A DNA stretch of 33,467 nucleotides from CAZTLE01 sp964614415. GTDB taxonomy: Bacteria > Bacteroidota > Bacteroidia > Flavobacteriales > Flavobacteriaceae. The DNA lies in the NCBI GenBank assembly GCA_964614415.1, contig CAZTLE010000015.1, positions 1 through 33,467 of the forward strand. The letters are read 5' to 3'. Under the pieces are notes generated by a model. It saw nothing but the letters and a program-made list of their open reading frames with translations. It did not search any database and was not told where the DNA came from. Position numbers and translations under genes: made by a program. Positions 1 through 8,992 of the stretch are shown here, one piece after another. Each line of letters begins with the position of its first letter. Position 1 is the first letter of the stretch.

Positions 1-284
1 CTACTCAGCGTGCCTTCGATGCCGATTACATCGCATCCCTTGCCTTTGGAAATACACGTACTTACATCATTGACTATGTATGTAACGAGGTTACTTTCCC
101 AACAGGACAAACAACGGGATTGCAGTGTGCCGGTGGTGGTATTACATTAGGACCTCCATCAGGACCTAACGGAATGTACGACTTCGAAGATGACTCAGTA
201 TTCAACCTTATCTTTACAGATGATGAGATTGATGACTGTTCTCAAGGTTCGCCTGACGTAGAACTACTCTGGGAAAAACAATAA
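1..284 (+). CDS. C-terminal end of an unknown protein (5' end outside window)
   Basis: An open frame enters from the left edge (first full codon at base 3) and ends at TAA 282-284, giving about 93 residues. The visible part is acidic near its end (runs such as DFEDDS and FTDDEIDD) and contains three cysteines (VCNEV, LQCAGG, DDCSQ). A glycine/proline-rich stretch (GGGITLGPPSGPNG) lies in the middle. The composition resembles an exported Bacteroidota protein, but no family is recognisable from this fragment. A strong terminator follows 25 bases after the stop, so this gene ends its transcription unit. The reading frame is well supported; the function is unknown. Confidence 0.7.
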   Translation, partial: TQRAFDADYIASLAFGNTRTYIIDYVCNEVTFPTGQTTGLQCAGGGITLGPPSGPNGMYDFEDDSVFNLIFTDDEIDDCSQGSPDVELLWEKQ

Positions 285-308
285 CAATTGTTCTCATTAT
301 ATAAAAAG

Positions 309-337
309 CATCCCGATCTAATCGGGATGTTTTTTTT
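309..337 (+). terminator. Rho-independent terminator
   Basis: A perfect 9-bp stem (CATCCCGAT 309-317 with ATCGGGATG 321-329) closes a 3-base loop and is followed by eight T residues (330-337). It ends the gene whose stop codon is at 282-284 and insulates the sulfotransferase-like gene starting at 370. Confidence 0.92.
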
Positions 338-369
338 ATTTTTATACCCTACTTCCCAAAATCGTTGTT

Positions 370-2009
370 ATGAAAATATTTCTACCCCTGTTAGGCCTGT
401 TATTCAGTCTTACACATGGTATGGCTCAAAACACTGTAGGTGTTCAACTCAATACAGCCAATAGTTTAAACGGGTATACTCTTTTCTCTCCCCGAACCAA
501 TGAAACTCCAAGGTATACGTATCTCATCGATAATTGCGGAGAGATAGTGAATCGCTGGGAAAGCAGCTTTCCACTCTTCAGTACGGACTACTTAATGCCT
601 GACGGTACTCTGTATCGATCTGTGATCGATAATCAATCCACCCTGGCCATTCCGGGAAACACAGGACGTATCGAACATTTAGACTGGGACGGTAATCTCA
701 TCTGGGGTCTCACCTACTCCGATACCGATTTTAGCTTCCATCACGATTTCGCAGTACTGCCCAATGGCAATATAATTATGCTGGTGGCCCACCGCAGATC
801 GGAAGCCGAGGCAATTGCCGAAGGGCGGGATCCGGCTACTATGGCCAATGGAGAACTGTATGAGGAAAGCCTCATTGAAATTGAGCCCGTAGGAACAGAT
901 GGTTTTAATATTGTATGGGAATGGTACTCCTGGGATCATCTTATCCAGGATTTTGACAATACCCAAAACAACTTCGGAGTTGTAGGAGATCATCCCGAAC
1001 TCATCGATATTAACTTCGGAATAAATTTGGGTGAGGCAGACTGGTGGCATTCAAATGCAATAAGTTACAGTCCGGAATTGGACCAGGTAATCATATCCAA
1101 TCGCAACCTGGACGAGTTCATCATTATTGATCATTCCACAACCACAGCTCAAGCCGCCACAGGTTCGGGAGGTAATAGTGGCATGGGTGGTGATATCCTA
1201 TATCGTTGGGGTAATCCGCAATCCTACCGACAAGGTGATGCCAACGATCAAAAGTTGTTCGCGATGCACAATGTGCATTTCATTCCTCCGGGTGTGCCTG
1301 ATGCCGGTAAGATCATGATCTTTAATAATGGAGACACTGTTGGCTTTACAGCCATTCAAATCATTGATGCTCCTTATAATCCCGGCACTCAAAATTACGA
1401 TTACGGCGGAGGGGCATTTGGACCTGAAGATGTAGACTATGAGTATGTGGATCCTGTTGACCCTACGAACTTCTTTGCCGCTTTCCTATCAGGAGCCCAA
1501 CAGTTACCCAACGGGAATATTTTGATTTGCAACGGCCCATTTGGAGAACTGTTCGAAATAGACCGCACCAATTCGGAAACGGTTTGGCGCTATCCGTGTC
1601 GGTAAATGGTATTCTCTCGGATGGTGACGACCCCTCAGCGGTACAGACCAGAGCCTTCCGGGCACTTAGGTATGTGCCTGATTATCCGGCGTTCGACGGC
1701 CGCGATCTTACGCCTCAGGGTCCGATCGAGAATAACCCTGTTAATGACAATTGTGTACTTGGCGTAAACGATGTCGATGGCGCATTGGCCTTTCAATTGT
1801 ATCCCACACTGGTGAAAGATATTCTCTACATAGAGACATTCGTCGCCGAGTTTACCGTAGATATTTTCAATATTCAGGGGCAATTGATTCGAAGTTTTGA
1901 TGCAACTCCTTCCCTGGAATTATCCAGCCTGGATTCAGGACTTTACTTCGTAAAACTCTATGCACCCTCCCAGGGAATACAAACCACAGTTAAGATCATT
2001 AAAGAGTAA
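370..2009 (+). pseudogene. Arylsulfotransferase (ASST)-like exported protein with T9SS C-terminal sorting domain, split by one frameshift
   Basis: Frame 1 runs 370-1605 (411 residues). It starts with a signal peptide (MKIFLPLLGLLFSLTHGMAQ) and continues into an ASST-like repeat fold with motifs such as LDWDGNLIW, HHDFAVLPNGNII, HNVHFIPPG and GAQQLPNGNILICNGPFGELFEI. It stops just after VWRYP. The rest of the family pattern continues one base out of frame from about base 1596 to TAA 2007-2009: VSVNGILSDGD, then FRALRYVPDYPAFDGRDLTP, then a type A T9SS sorting domain (LYPTLVKDILYI ... FNIQGQLI ... LSSLDSGLYFVKLY). The joined product would be about 546 residues. A missing base near 1594-1598 explains the break. 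It could be a true mutation or a sequencing error; a programmed shift is unlikely because no slippery run is visible. Family members act on aryl sulfates or are uncharacterised secreted homologues; the substrate here is unknown. The next gene starts inside its stop codon (TAATG). Confidence 0.82.
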
Positions 2010-2761
2010 TGTCGAGATTTTTCATTCGTACCATGGCGGGAGTAACCTGCCTGCTGTTCCTTATATCCTGTGACCCGAAAGAACAGACTCTTACCGGTAA
2101 ACAATTGATTGATGCCAGTATTGAAGCACATGGCGGTAAGCGGTTTTTTGACAGCACGGTTCAGTTCCGCTATGAAGAACGGGATTATACCGTTGCCTGG
2201 AAAAACAGATCTCCCAGATTTAAGGCGGTTAGAGTCCTTGATACGATTACCTATGTAGGCACTTATGAAGGAGGCTTACAGCGCTATTACGAGAACGACT
2301 CGTTGATAGAGGAAAACATGCATATCCGACGGTTCATCGACTCTAAACTGGAAGGGCTGTGCTATCTATTCTCCATACCCTATGTTTTCGATCAGAATGC
2401 GGTGATAGCCGAACGCGGAGAAGATGTGGTCATTAAAAGAAAAAACTACCACACTGTACATATAAGTTTTACAGAGACTGAGGACGGACCCGGGGATGAG
2501 TTTTATCTATATATAAATGCTGAAACCTTCCTCGTAGACTACTATGCGGATAAATACAGTCTCACCGGTGGCAGGATGTTGTTCAAGCGGGCAGTCAACC
2601 AGCGCACAGTAGATGGCTTTGTCTTTTCGGACTTCTACATGTTTGAAGATCGATCGGGTCAGGTTGCACTTAAAGACTTTTATAAGGGATTCAATGACCT
2701 TACCTTAAACGACCTCAACAAACTGGAATTCGAGGACATACGTATCGTACCTTCAGAATAA
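2009..2761 (+). CDS. DUF6503-like lipoprotein
   Basis: This 250-residue protein has a lipoprotein signal ending at LISC (Cys21), so it is probably a lipid-anchored periplasmic or outer-membrane protein. After the signal comes a segment typical of a Bacteroidota family of unknown function (GKQLIDASIEAHGGKRFFD followed by FRYEERDYT), which I match from memory to DUF6503. The rest alternates short beta-like segments (FYLYINAETFLVDYYADKY and DGFVFSDFYMFE). That suggests a beta-sheet fold of the LolA/LppX type, which is inference only. It begins in the TAATG overlap with the preceding sulfotransferase-like frame and ends one base before rlmB, so the three genes are probably co-transcribed. No catalytic residues are evident. 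Confidence 0.75.
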   Translation: MSRFFIRTMAGVTCLLFLISCDPKEQTLTGKQLIDASIEAHGGKRFFDSTVQFRYEERDYTVAWKNRSPRFKAVRVLDTITYVGTYEGGLQRYYENDSLIEENMHIRRFIDSKLEGLCYLFSIPYVFDQNAVIAERGEDVVIKRKNYHTVHISFTETEDGPGDEFYLYINAETFLVDYYADKYSLTGGRMLFKRAVNQRTVDGFVFSDFYMFEDRSGQVALKDFYKGFNDLTLNDLNKLEFEDIRIVPSE

Positions 2762-2762
2762 C

Positions 2763-3497
2763 ATGAGTACTGAAAACAAAATATTTGGTATATATCCTGT
2801 ATTGGAAGCTGTCAAATCCGGAGTGGTTGTGGACAAGCTATATGTTCAGAAGGGTATTTCCAATCCCAAAATTGAGGAAATACTTCAGCGGTTATCCGAT
2901 CACGGATCTGTCCATCATGTTCCGGTGGAAAAACTGAATGGCCTTACCCGGGGTAATCACCAGGGCGTGGTGGCACTGATCGCACCTATTAGTTTTCATT
3001 CCATTGAGGCTCTGGTAGAGAGCGCCACGAATTCTGAAGAACCCGCTCTATTCCTGGTACTCGATCAGATAAGTGACGTTCGCAACTTCGGAGCGATCAT
3101 CCGCACAGCCGAATGTACCGGCGTCCATGGTATTATAATTCAGAAAAAAGGCGGTGCTCCGGTGAGTGGAGATACGGTAAAAACGTCTGCCGGTGCCATT
3201 TTCAGGGTTCCTATTTGTAAAGTAGACCATATAAAGGACGCTATCTTCTTTTTGCAGGGATCAGGCATCAAGACCTTAGCTGCTTCCGAAAAAGCCGGGA
3301 AATCGCTTTATAATGCGTCATTAAATGAACCTTTGGCCATAATCATGGGATCAGAGGGAAAAGGCGTTTCAAAATCGGTAATCCAACTTGTAGATGAAAC
3401 AGCAGCTCTCCCGCTTTTGGGTGAAATCAATTCGCTAAATGTTTCAGTGGCTTGTGGTGCTTTCCTCTACGAAGTCGTCCGGCAGCGTACTGCCTGA
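2763..3497 (+). CDS. rlmB: 23S rRNA (guanosine-2'-O)-methyltransferase RlmB / TrmH family
   Basis: This 244-residue SpoU/TrmH-family RNA 2'-O-methyltransferase uses S-adenosylmethionine and has the size usual for RlmB. An N-terminal RNA-binding substrate domain (residues 1-75, with IFGIYPVLEAV and the NHQGVVA motif) precedes the knotted catalytic domain. All three SpoU motifs are present: motif 1 (LVLDQISDVRNFGAIIRTAE, about 98-117), motif 2 (IMGSEGKGVS, 194-203) and motif 3 (LPLLGEINSLNVSVACGAF, 216-234). In RlmB the target is G2251 of 23S rRNA. Paralogues of the TrmH group exist in Bacteroidota, so the exact target is inferred. It is the last gene of the + strand run that starts at 370, and its stop directly abuts the stop of the rhomboid gene on the other strand. 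Confidence 0.88.
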   Translation: MSTENKIFGIYPVLEAVKSGVVVDKLYVQKGISNPKIEEILQRLSDHGSVHHVPVEKLNGLTRGNHQGVVALIAPISFHSIEALVESATNSEEPALFLVLDQISDVRNFGAIIRTAECTGVHGIIIQKKGGAPVSGDTVKTSAGAIFRVPICKVDHIKDAIFFLQGSGIKTLAASEKAGKSLYNASLNEPLAIIMGSEGKGVSKSVIQLVDETAALPLLGEINSLNVSVACGAFLYEVVRQRTA

Positions 3498-4253
3498 TCA
3501 CTCCGCTTCGTCTTCTTCTTTTTTGTAGGTGTAGACAATCCTTATCCTTTTCGATTTCGGCGGATCGACCTCATCTCGTTCTTCCGGCATTGTTTCGATG
3601 AAATTGCCATCCTCATCAAAATGTTTCATGAACTCATCGTCCTCAGGATTGTAGTCAGGTTGCTCCCAGGCGTACCTTTTATTTTCCACGGTATAGTTCT
3701 TTCTGAAGACAAGTGCCAACACCAATCCTGCAACAGCACCGGACAAATGTCCTTCCCAGGAAATTCCGTCTTTTATAGGTAGTACATACCAAAGCAATCC
3801 TCCATACAGGAAAACCACGACGAACGACATAGCCGTCAACTGAAGTCGCCTCGAAAAGATTCCCTTGAAAAACAGAAAACCGGCCAGCATATACACAATA
3901 CCACTAGCGCCAATATGAAATGCAGGCCGCCCCAGGATCCAGGTGAGCACGCCGGTAAGCAGGAGTCCTATCCACATCACCTTCCAGCGTATTCCCCGAT
4001 AGAAATAGAACAATGCCATGCTCAACACCAGCATGGGTATTGAGTTGTTAAAAAGGTGCTTAAGACTGCCATGAATAAAAGGGCCAAACAAAACGCCACG
4101 AAGTCCTTCCACCTTTTGAGGAAAAATACCATATCGGGTAAAATTCCATCCAAAACGCAACTCTGCCCAGAATACCAGCCACAGGGAGAAGACGAATAGC
4201 AGCGGATAAACGAGCACTTCGGTACTAAAATAAAGTCCTTTCGGTTTAGACAT
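3498..4253 (-). CDS. Rhomboid-family intramembrane serine protease
   Basis: This 251-residue polytopic membrane protein has about six hydrophobic segments between residues 12 and 185. The rhomboid active-site motifs are present: HGSLKHLFNNS (61-71) in transmembrane helix 2, GASG (115-118) with nucleophile Ser117, and EGHLSG with catalytic His169. The C-terminal tail (from about 185) is charged and soluble, ending in a Lys/Glu-rich stretch. The enzyme should cleave transmembrane substrates in the inner membrane; the substrate cannot be predicted. It ends one base from rlmB (convergent) and diverges from rarA. A -7-like TAAATTTG lies 33 bases upstream of its start. Confidence 0.88.
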   Translation of the reverse strand: MSKPKGLYFSTEVLVYPLLFVFSLWLVFWAELRFGWNFTRYGIFPQKVEGLRGVLFGPFIHGSLKHLFNNSIPMLVLSMALFYFYRGIRWKVMWIGLLLTGVLTWILGRPAFHIGASGIVYMLAGFLFFKGIFSRRLQLTAMSFVVVFLYGGLLWYVLPIKDGISWEGHLSGAVAGLVLALVFRKNYTVENKRYAWEQPDYNPEDDEFMKHFDEDGNFIETMPEERDEVDPPKSKRIRIVYTYKKEEDEAE

Positions 4254-4285
4254 GCTTCCCAGGGTTCAAAAAACGGTCCTAAGCT

Positions 4286-4293
4286 CAAATTTA
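4286..4293 (-). promoter_or_regulatory. Candidate -7 promoter element of the rhomboid gene
   Basis: The minus strand reads TAAATTTG, a full match to the Bacteroidota -7 consensus TAnnTTTG, 33 bases upstream of the rhomboid start codon. No TTG is seen at the expected -33 distance, so this is only a candidate. Confidence 0.35.
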
Positions 4294-4343
4294 TGATAAA
4301 TTGTCAGGGAGCAGCCCTTTATAAAATTGTAATTTTACAAACT

Positions 4344-5621
4344 ATGAGTACTCCGCTGGCAGAACGAATACGCCCAAAAACACTCAAAGACTACCTGAGT
4401 CAATCGCACCTTGTAGGTCCTGAGGGGGCGTTGACGGTGCAGCTCAAAACCGGCATTATTCCCTCCATGATCTTTTGGGGTCCCCCGGGTACCGGAAAAA
4501 CGACCCTGGCCAACATTATCGCCAATGAGTCAGACCGGCCCTTTTATACGTTAAGTGCCGTGGACAGCGGTGTAGCGGCTGTACGGGAAGTGATCAAAAA
4601 AGCCAAAGAAAGTGACTCGCTATTCTCTTCAAAAAATCCAATTCTGTTTATTGACGAGATCCACCGGTTCAGCAAATCACAGCAGGATTCGTTGCTTGGA
4701 GCCGTTGAAAAAGGTTGGGTGACACTTATTGGAGCAACAACGGAAAATCCCAGTTTTGAGGTGATCCCCGCCCTCCTGTCCCGATGTCAGGTATATGTGC
4801 TGGAGGCTTTTAGCAAAGATGACCTGGAAACCCTCATGAAACGGGCTGTTGAGCAAGACACCATTCTAAAGAAGCGGGATATTACCATTTCCGAAAGTGA
4901 AGCGCTTATGCGCCTCTCCGGTGGCGATGCCCGAAAACTATTGAACATCCTCGAATTGGTGGTGTTGTCTGAAGAAAAGGATTCGGTAGTCATTACCGAT
5001 GCCATGGTGCAACAAAAGGTTCAGAAGAACACGGTCTTATACGATAAAACCGGAGAGCAGCATTATGACATTATTTCGGCTTTTATAAAATCGATTCGGG
5101 GAAGTGACCCGAATGCAGCCGTATACTGGCTGGCGCGTATGATCGAAGGTGGTGAAGATGTGAAATTCATAGCGCGACGAATGGTCATTCTGGCTTCCGA
5201 AGATATTGGGAACGCAAATCCCACGGCCCTTGTCCTGGCCAATAGCACCTTTCAGGCGGTCAATACTATTGGGTATCCGGAAGCAAGGATAATATTAAGC
5301 CAGTGCGCCGTTTACCTGGCAACTTCGGCCAAAAGTAATGCCTCCTATGCGGCCATTGGCGCTGCTCAGCAAACGGTTCGCGCTACCGGGGATCTGTCGG
5401 TTCCATTGTCTATTCGAAATGCACCGACCAAGTTGATGAAAGAGTTGGGCTACGGACTGGACTATCAGTATGCTCATAATTATGAGGGCAACTTTGTCGC
5501 TCATGAATTCCTGCCGGAAGAAATTAAAGGAACTACCTTCTACGAACCGGGAAATAATGCCAGGGAAAATAAACTAAGGGACTATCTGAAGTCTCTTTGG
5601 AGGGATAAGTACAACTATTAG
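4344..5621 (+). CDS. rarA: Replication-associated recombination protein A (AAA+ ATPase RarA/MgsA)
   Basis: A clamp-loader-like AAA+ ATPase of 425 residues from ATG 4344. An upstream in-frame ATG at 4293 would add 17 residues with no family resemblance. MSTPLAERIRPKTLKDYLSQ is the normal N-terminus, so 4344 is preferred. Walker A is GPPGTGKTT, Walker B is LFIDEIHRF, sensor 1 is IGATTENPSFEV with the nearby LLSRCQV, and the C-terminal tetramerisation region contains EDIGNANPTAL and the usual AAIGAAQQTV and YAHNYEG segments. RarA/MgsA/WRNIP1 proteins act at stalled replication forks with SSB and RecQ-type helicases. The gene stands alone on this strand between two minus-strand units. Its stop codon (TAG 5619-5621) overlaps the stop of the large FG-GAP lipoprotein gene. 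Confidence 0.95.
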   Translation: MSTPLAERIRPKTLKDYLSQSHLVGPEGALTVQLKTGIIPSMIFWGPPGTGKTTLANIIANESDRPFYTLSAVDSGVAAVREVIKKAKESDSLFSSKNPILFIDEIHRFSKSQQDSLLGAVEKGWVTLIGATTENPSFEVIPALLSRCQVYVLEAFSKDDLETLMKRAVEQDTILKKRDITISESEALMRLSGGDARKLLNILELVVLSEEKDSVVITDAMVQQKVQKNTVLYDKTGEQHYDIISAFIKSIRGSDPNAAVYWLARMIEGGEDVKFIARRMVILASEDIGNANPTALVLANSTFQAVNTIGYPEARIILSQCAVYLATSAKSNASYAAIGAAQQTVRATGDLSVPLSIRNAPTKLMKELGYGLDYQYAHNYEGNFVAHEFLPEEIKGTTFYEPGNNARENKLRDYLKSLWRDKYNY

Positions 5622-8600
5622 TTCACCTTCAGCACTTGCAGGGCACCGTTATTCACTCCGCCCAAAAGCAACTGGGAATCGCCCATCTCGACCAACATTA
5701 GTGATTTTAGGTTACCTCCAATGTAAAGTCCGCTTTTCTCGGATGACACCGCTTTATAACCGTTTTCAGAAGCCAGTAGAATAACTCCGGAACCCATATC
5801 CAGACGTGGCGTCTCAACCTCCGTATTGTAGATATTACCCGCCACTATGGCATCTTCCAATCCGTCGTTGTTAATATCCGTAAACACAGCGGAGAGCAAT
5901 GGGAAGCGCTGCGCCATTTCGGGTAATTCTATAATATCGAACTGTCCGTCTCCCTTATTGACAAGCAATACTGAAGCCAGTCCAGTGATCTCTCCCTGAA
6001 AAGCGGATTCAAGCTTTTCACCGTAAATATCCGATAAGGAAGCATTTGCAAACTCATTATAGGTTTGAAACTTCTCCAGTATAAAGGGCATCTGATCCGA
6101 AGAGCACTCACGCCCACGTACCGGAACCGCTTTACCGTTGTATTCGCTGCTCAATACGATGTCATAGGTGCCATTATCATCGAAATCATTTCCATAGATT
6201 CTGAACGGTGAAGACGCACTGGCTTTGAACTTGATATTGGTCCCCATATTCCCGAGGATATAGTCTTTCAAACCATCGTTGTTGATATCTGTTTCTGAAA
6301 CAGAATGCCAAAGTCCTTTATGTGCATCCATCCCCGTAGAAGCAGCAATATTTGTAAAAGCCCCCTGATCGTTACGGAACAAGCCTATAGGCCCCCACTC
6401 GCCTACCACGATGAAGTCTTCCCAGCCGTCATTGGTGAAATCCGTAGCCAATACTTGATTTACCATACCGAAGTCCGACAAATCGGGAGCTACCTGAGCA
6501 GAAACTTCCGTAAACGTTCCTCCATCATTTTGAAGTATGTATGAGGGTGCGGGCATGGGATATTTCTGGGGAGCAATCCGATTACCTATAATAAGATCTT
6601 GATCGCCGTCCTGGTCATAATCGATGGCAACAACCGACTTCCCGCTCTCTGCAAGGCTGTTTATCACAGGATCGCCAGACTTCGTAAACGCACCGTTCCC
6701 ATCGTTTAGATAGAGACGATCCTTATATACTGCATTATTCTCTGTAAACTCATTTCCACCGCTTACAACATACAGGTCCGAGTCCCCATCACCATCGGCA
6801 TCAAAGAATACGGCTCCCATATCTTCGCTGGCAGTATCTGCCTGCAGCGCGCCGGTTGATACGGCCCTAAAACCGTTAGCTTCCTGAAGAAATACGGCTC
6901 CCGGCTGACCTGCTGCCCCTCCGATGAAGACATCATCCAGTCCGTCTCCATTGATGTCGCCTCTTGCCATTGATGGCCCTAAGGTCGATTGTTTATAGGG
7001 TAAGAGAATTTCTTTTTTGAAATCGTCATAGGTATTCTCCTTGTGCTGAAATTGCATGCCATATCCGTCAGAAATAGTGGTGAACATGTACTCCGGGACC
7101 TCTGGTCGATAGGTCTGCGTAGCGTCATTCTCATTAAAGACCAATTCACCGTTGACAGCAACGTCATAGCGCTCTTCATACTTTCCGGAAGGCCATACTA
7201 CGCGCACCGTATCCACATTGGCGTTCGACGTAAAGCCGAAAAAGGCATCACGTTGCGTTGCTGATAAATACCCCTTGACACGTTTTGTTTCGATGAATTG
7301 ACGTTCTCCATCCTGGATTACGGTAACCTTAGCCATAGTTTCCGAATTTGCACCTACGGTCTTCACTTTCAGGTAACTTCCCAGCCCTTTATTGACCGCC
7401 GTGTTTCGGTATACAAAGGCAGTTTCATCAATATTATTCACTACCAGGTCCAGATCACCATCATTGTCCAGATCACCATAGGCAGCTCCGTTGGAGAAAG
7501 AAGGCTCTCTAAAGCCCCAGTTACCCGTCTCATTCTTGAAATTAAGATCGCCCTTATTCCAGTACAGTATGTTCGATAGTTTTTCAGAAGGCAGTGCGTT
7601 GTAGAGCTTTTGTTTGATCTCCAAAGGCACATTCCCACGGTAGGCCTGCTTTGCCTGTCGTACCATGATCTGCGAATCATTGTCCAGCGCGTAACGTCTG
7701 TAGCCATTGGTCACGTATATATCTTTTCGGCCGTCCAGATCGAAGTCAACCATGAGGCCGGCCCAACTCCAGTCGGTTTTGGCCACCTTACTCATGTGAG
7801 CCACATTGTGAAACTTATCGTTCCCGTTGTTTATCTGCAAAGAGTTGAACATATACTGATGCGGCATTTCAAAGCGGTCCACAAGCATCGAAAAACGTTC
7901 GGTATCCATAGACGCCATAAGGGTTTTTGATCTGAAGTGATCACTCGAAGCCATGTCCAGGACAAAAATATCCTGTAACTCGTCGTTATTGATATCGGCT
8001 ACATCAACGCCCATTCCGAAGAAAGAAACCTGATTGGTATATTCTTTTACACGTTCGGAGAAGGTTCCATTCTTATTATTGATATACAGGGCATCCGGCA
8101 CATAATAATCATTGGCGATATACACATCCGGCCAGCCGTCATTATTGATATCGGTAACGGTCACTCCCAAACCAAAGGAAGCGTTGAGTACACCGGCTTG
8201 CTCGGTCACTTCGGTAAATGAATCCCCGTCATTTCTGTACAGATGGGTTGAGCTCTTCACAAGGTTTTCCTTCTTTACCTCCATTTGATGATAGAAGGTC
8301 ATAGGGTCCAGGCCATAGAACTCATTTTCGTTGGATACCAGGCAGTCCAGGTCTCCATCCTGATCGTAATCAAAGAATACGGATTGGGTGCTTATTCCCT
8401 GATCGGCAATACCCAGATCATTTGCTTTTTCGGTAAAGGTGAGGTCTCCATTATTGATAAACAGAAGATTGGAGCGATCGTAATCCCGCTTCGGACCTCC
8501 CTGGGACACATAGATGTCCATCCATCCATCATTATTGATGTCCACGAATGTCACCCCGTTCGACCATACTTTCCCGGCATTGATGCCCGCGCTGTCTGAG

Positions 8601-8992
8601 ATGTCTTCAAAACTAAAGTCTCCTTTGTTAAGATATAGTTTATTGGGGACCTGATTTCCGGCAAAGAAGATGTCCAGAAGACCGTCGTTATTGATGTCCT
8701 CCAGCCCTACACCGGCGCCGTTATAGAAATAATCGAAATCGAAAAGGTTCTCAATCGAGGAAAGATCTTCGGTGACAATGTTTGAAAAGTCAATTCCGCT
8801 TTGGGAGGTAAGCACTTTTTCGAAAAGGCCCTTCCTCAAGGAGGCAGCATCCGCATTCGATACTAGCGCCTGATCTTTATCTTCTGCCGGATCGGTTCCC
8901 TTATCCTTGCAACCTTGTAATCCGACAAAACAAATACATAGAAAAATGGCGATCCGGAGACCTGCCTTCGGAGACATGTTGTTATTCTTCAT
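5618..8992 (-). CDS. FG-GAP/VCBS-repeat lipoprotein with ASPIC/UnbV domain
   Basis: This 1124-residue protein has a lipoprotein signal ending LQGC (Cys28), so it is an anchored envelope or surface protein. It contains many Asp-rich FG-GAP/VCBS repeats, seen as recurrent D(I/F/Y)(N/D)NDG.xD motifs (DINNDGLLDIFF, DINNDGWMDIYV, DYDQDGDLDCLV, DINNDGWPDVYI). These are calcium-binding beta-propeller blades. An ASPIC/UnbV domain lies near residues 530-630 (GSYLKVKTVGANS ... RVVWPSGK), and a second set of repeats follows. This is the CRTAC1-like architecture, common in Bacteroidota and often found near SusC/SusD systems, but no SusC/D pair is in this window. The start at 8992 overlaps the stop of the upstream gene (ATGAAGAATAA). 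Met6 at 8977 is an alternative. It is the last gene of a six-gene minus-strand run. Ligand and role are unknown. Confidence 0.88.
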   Translation of the reverse strand: MKNNNMSPKAGLRIAIFLCICFVGLQGCKDKGTDPAEDKDQALVSNADAASLRKGLFEKVLTSQSGIDFSNIVTEDLSSIENLFDFDYFYNGAGVGLEDINNDGLLDIFFAGNQVPNKLYLNKGDFSFEDISDSAGINAGKVWSNGVTFVDINNDGWMDIYVSQGGPKRDYDRSNLLFINNGDLTFTEKANDLGIADQGISTQSVFFDYDQDGDLDCLVSNENEFYGLDPMTFYHQMEVKKENLVKSSTHLYRNDGDSFTEVTEQAGVLNASFGLGVTVTDINNDGWPDVYIANDYYVPDALYINNKNGTFSERVKEYTNQVSFFGMGVDVADINNDELQDIFVLDMASSDHFRSKTLMASMDTERFSMLVDRFEMPHQYMFNSLQINNGNDKFHNVAHMSKVAKTDWSWAGLMVDFDLDGRKDIYVTNGYRRYALDNDSQIMVRQAKQAYRGNVPLEIKQKLYNALPSEKLSNILYWNKGDLNFKNETGNWGFREPSFSNGAAYGDLDNDGDLDLVVNNIDETAFVYRNTAVNKGLGSYLKVKTVGANSETMAKVTVIQDGERQFIETKRVKGYLSATQRDAFFGFTSNANVDTVRVVWPSGKYEERYDVAVNGELVFNENDATQTYRPEVPEYMFTTISDGYGMQFQHKENTYDDFKKEILLPYKQSTLGPSMARGDINGDGLDDVFIGGAAGQPGAVFLQEANGFRAVSTGALQADTASEDMGAVFFDADGDGDSDLYVVSGGNEFTENNAVYKDRLYLNDGNGAFTKSGDPVINSLAESGKSVVAIDYDQDGDQDLIIGNRIAPQKYPMPAPSYILQNDGGTFTEVSAQVAPDLSDFGMVNQVLATDFTNDGWEDFIVVGEWGPIGLFRNDQGAFTNIAASTGMDAHKGLWHSVSETDINNDGLKDYILGNMGTNIKFKASASSPFRIYGNDFDDNGTYDIVLSSEYNGKAVPVRGRECSSDQMPFILEKFQTYNEFANASLSDIYGEKLESAFQGEITGLASVLLVNKGDGQFDIIELPEMAQRFPLLSAVFTDINNDGLEDAIVAGNIYNTEVETPRLDMGSGVILLASENGYKAVSSEKSGLYIGGNLKSLMLVEMGDSQLLLGGVNNGALQVLKVN

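Noticed and set aside
1590..1605. Programmed -1 frameshift in the sulfotransferase-like gene
   Set aside because: No slippery heptamer or downstream stimulatory structure is apparent, so mutation or sequencing error is more likely.
4293..4343. Upstream ATG for rarA
   Set aside because: The added 17 residues do not resemble the family, and the ATG overlaps the likely promoter area of the divergent rhomboid gene.
7043..8599. Several plus-strand open frames of 70-106 codons opposite the FG-GAP gene
   Set aside because: They are opposite-strand shadows of a long, well-supported gene with repeated Asp-rich codons; none has a recognisable domain.
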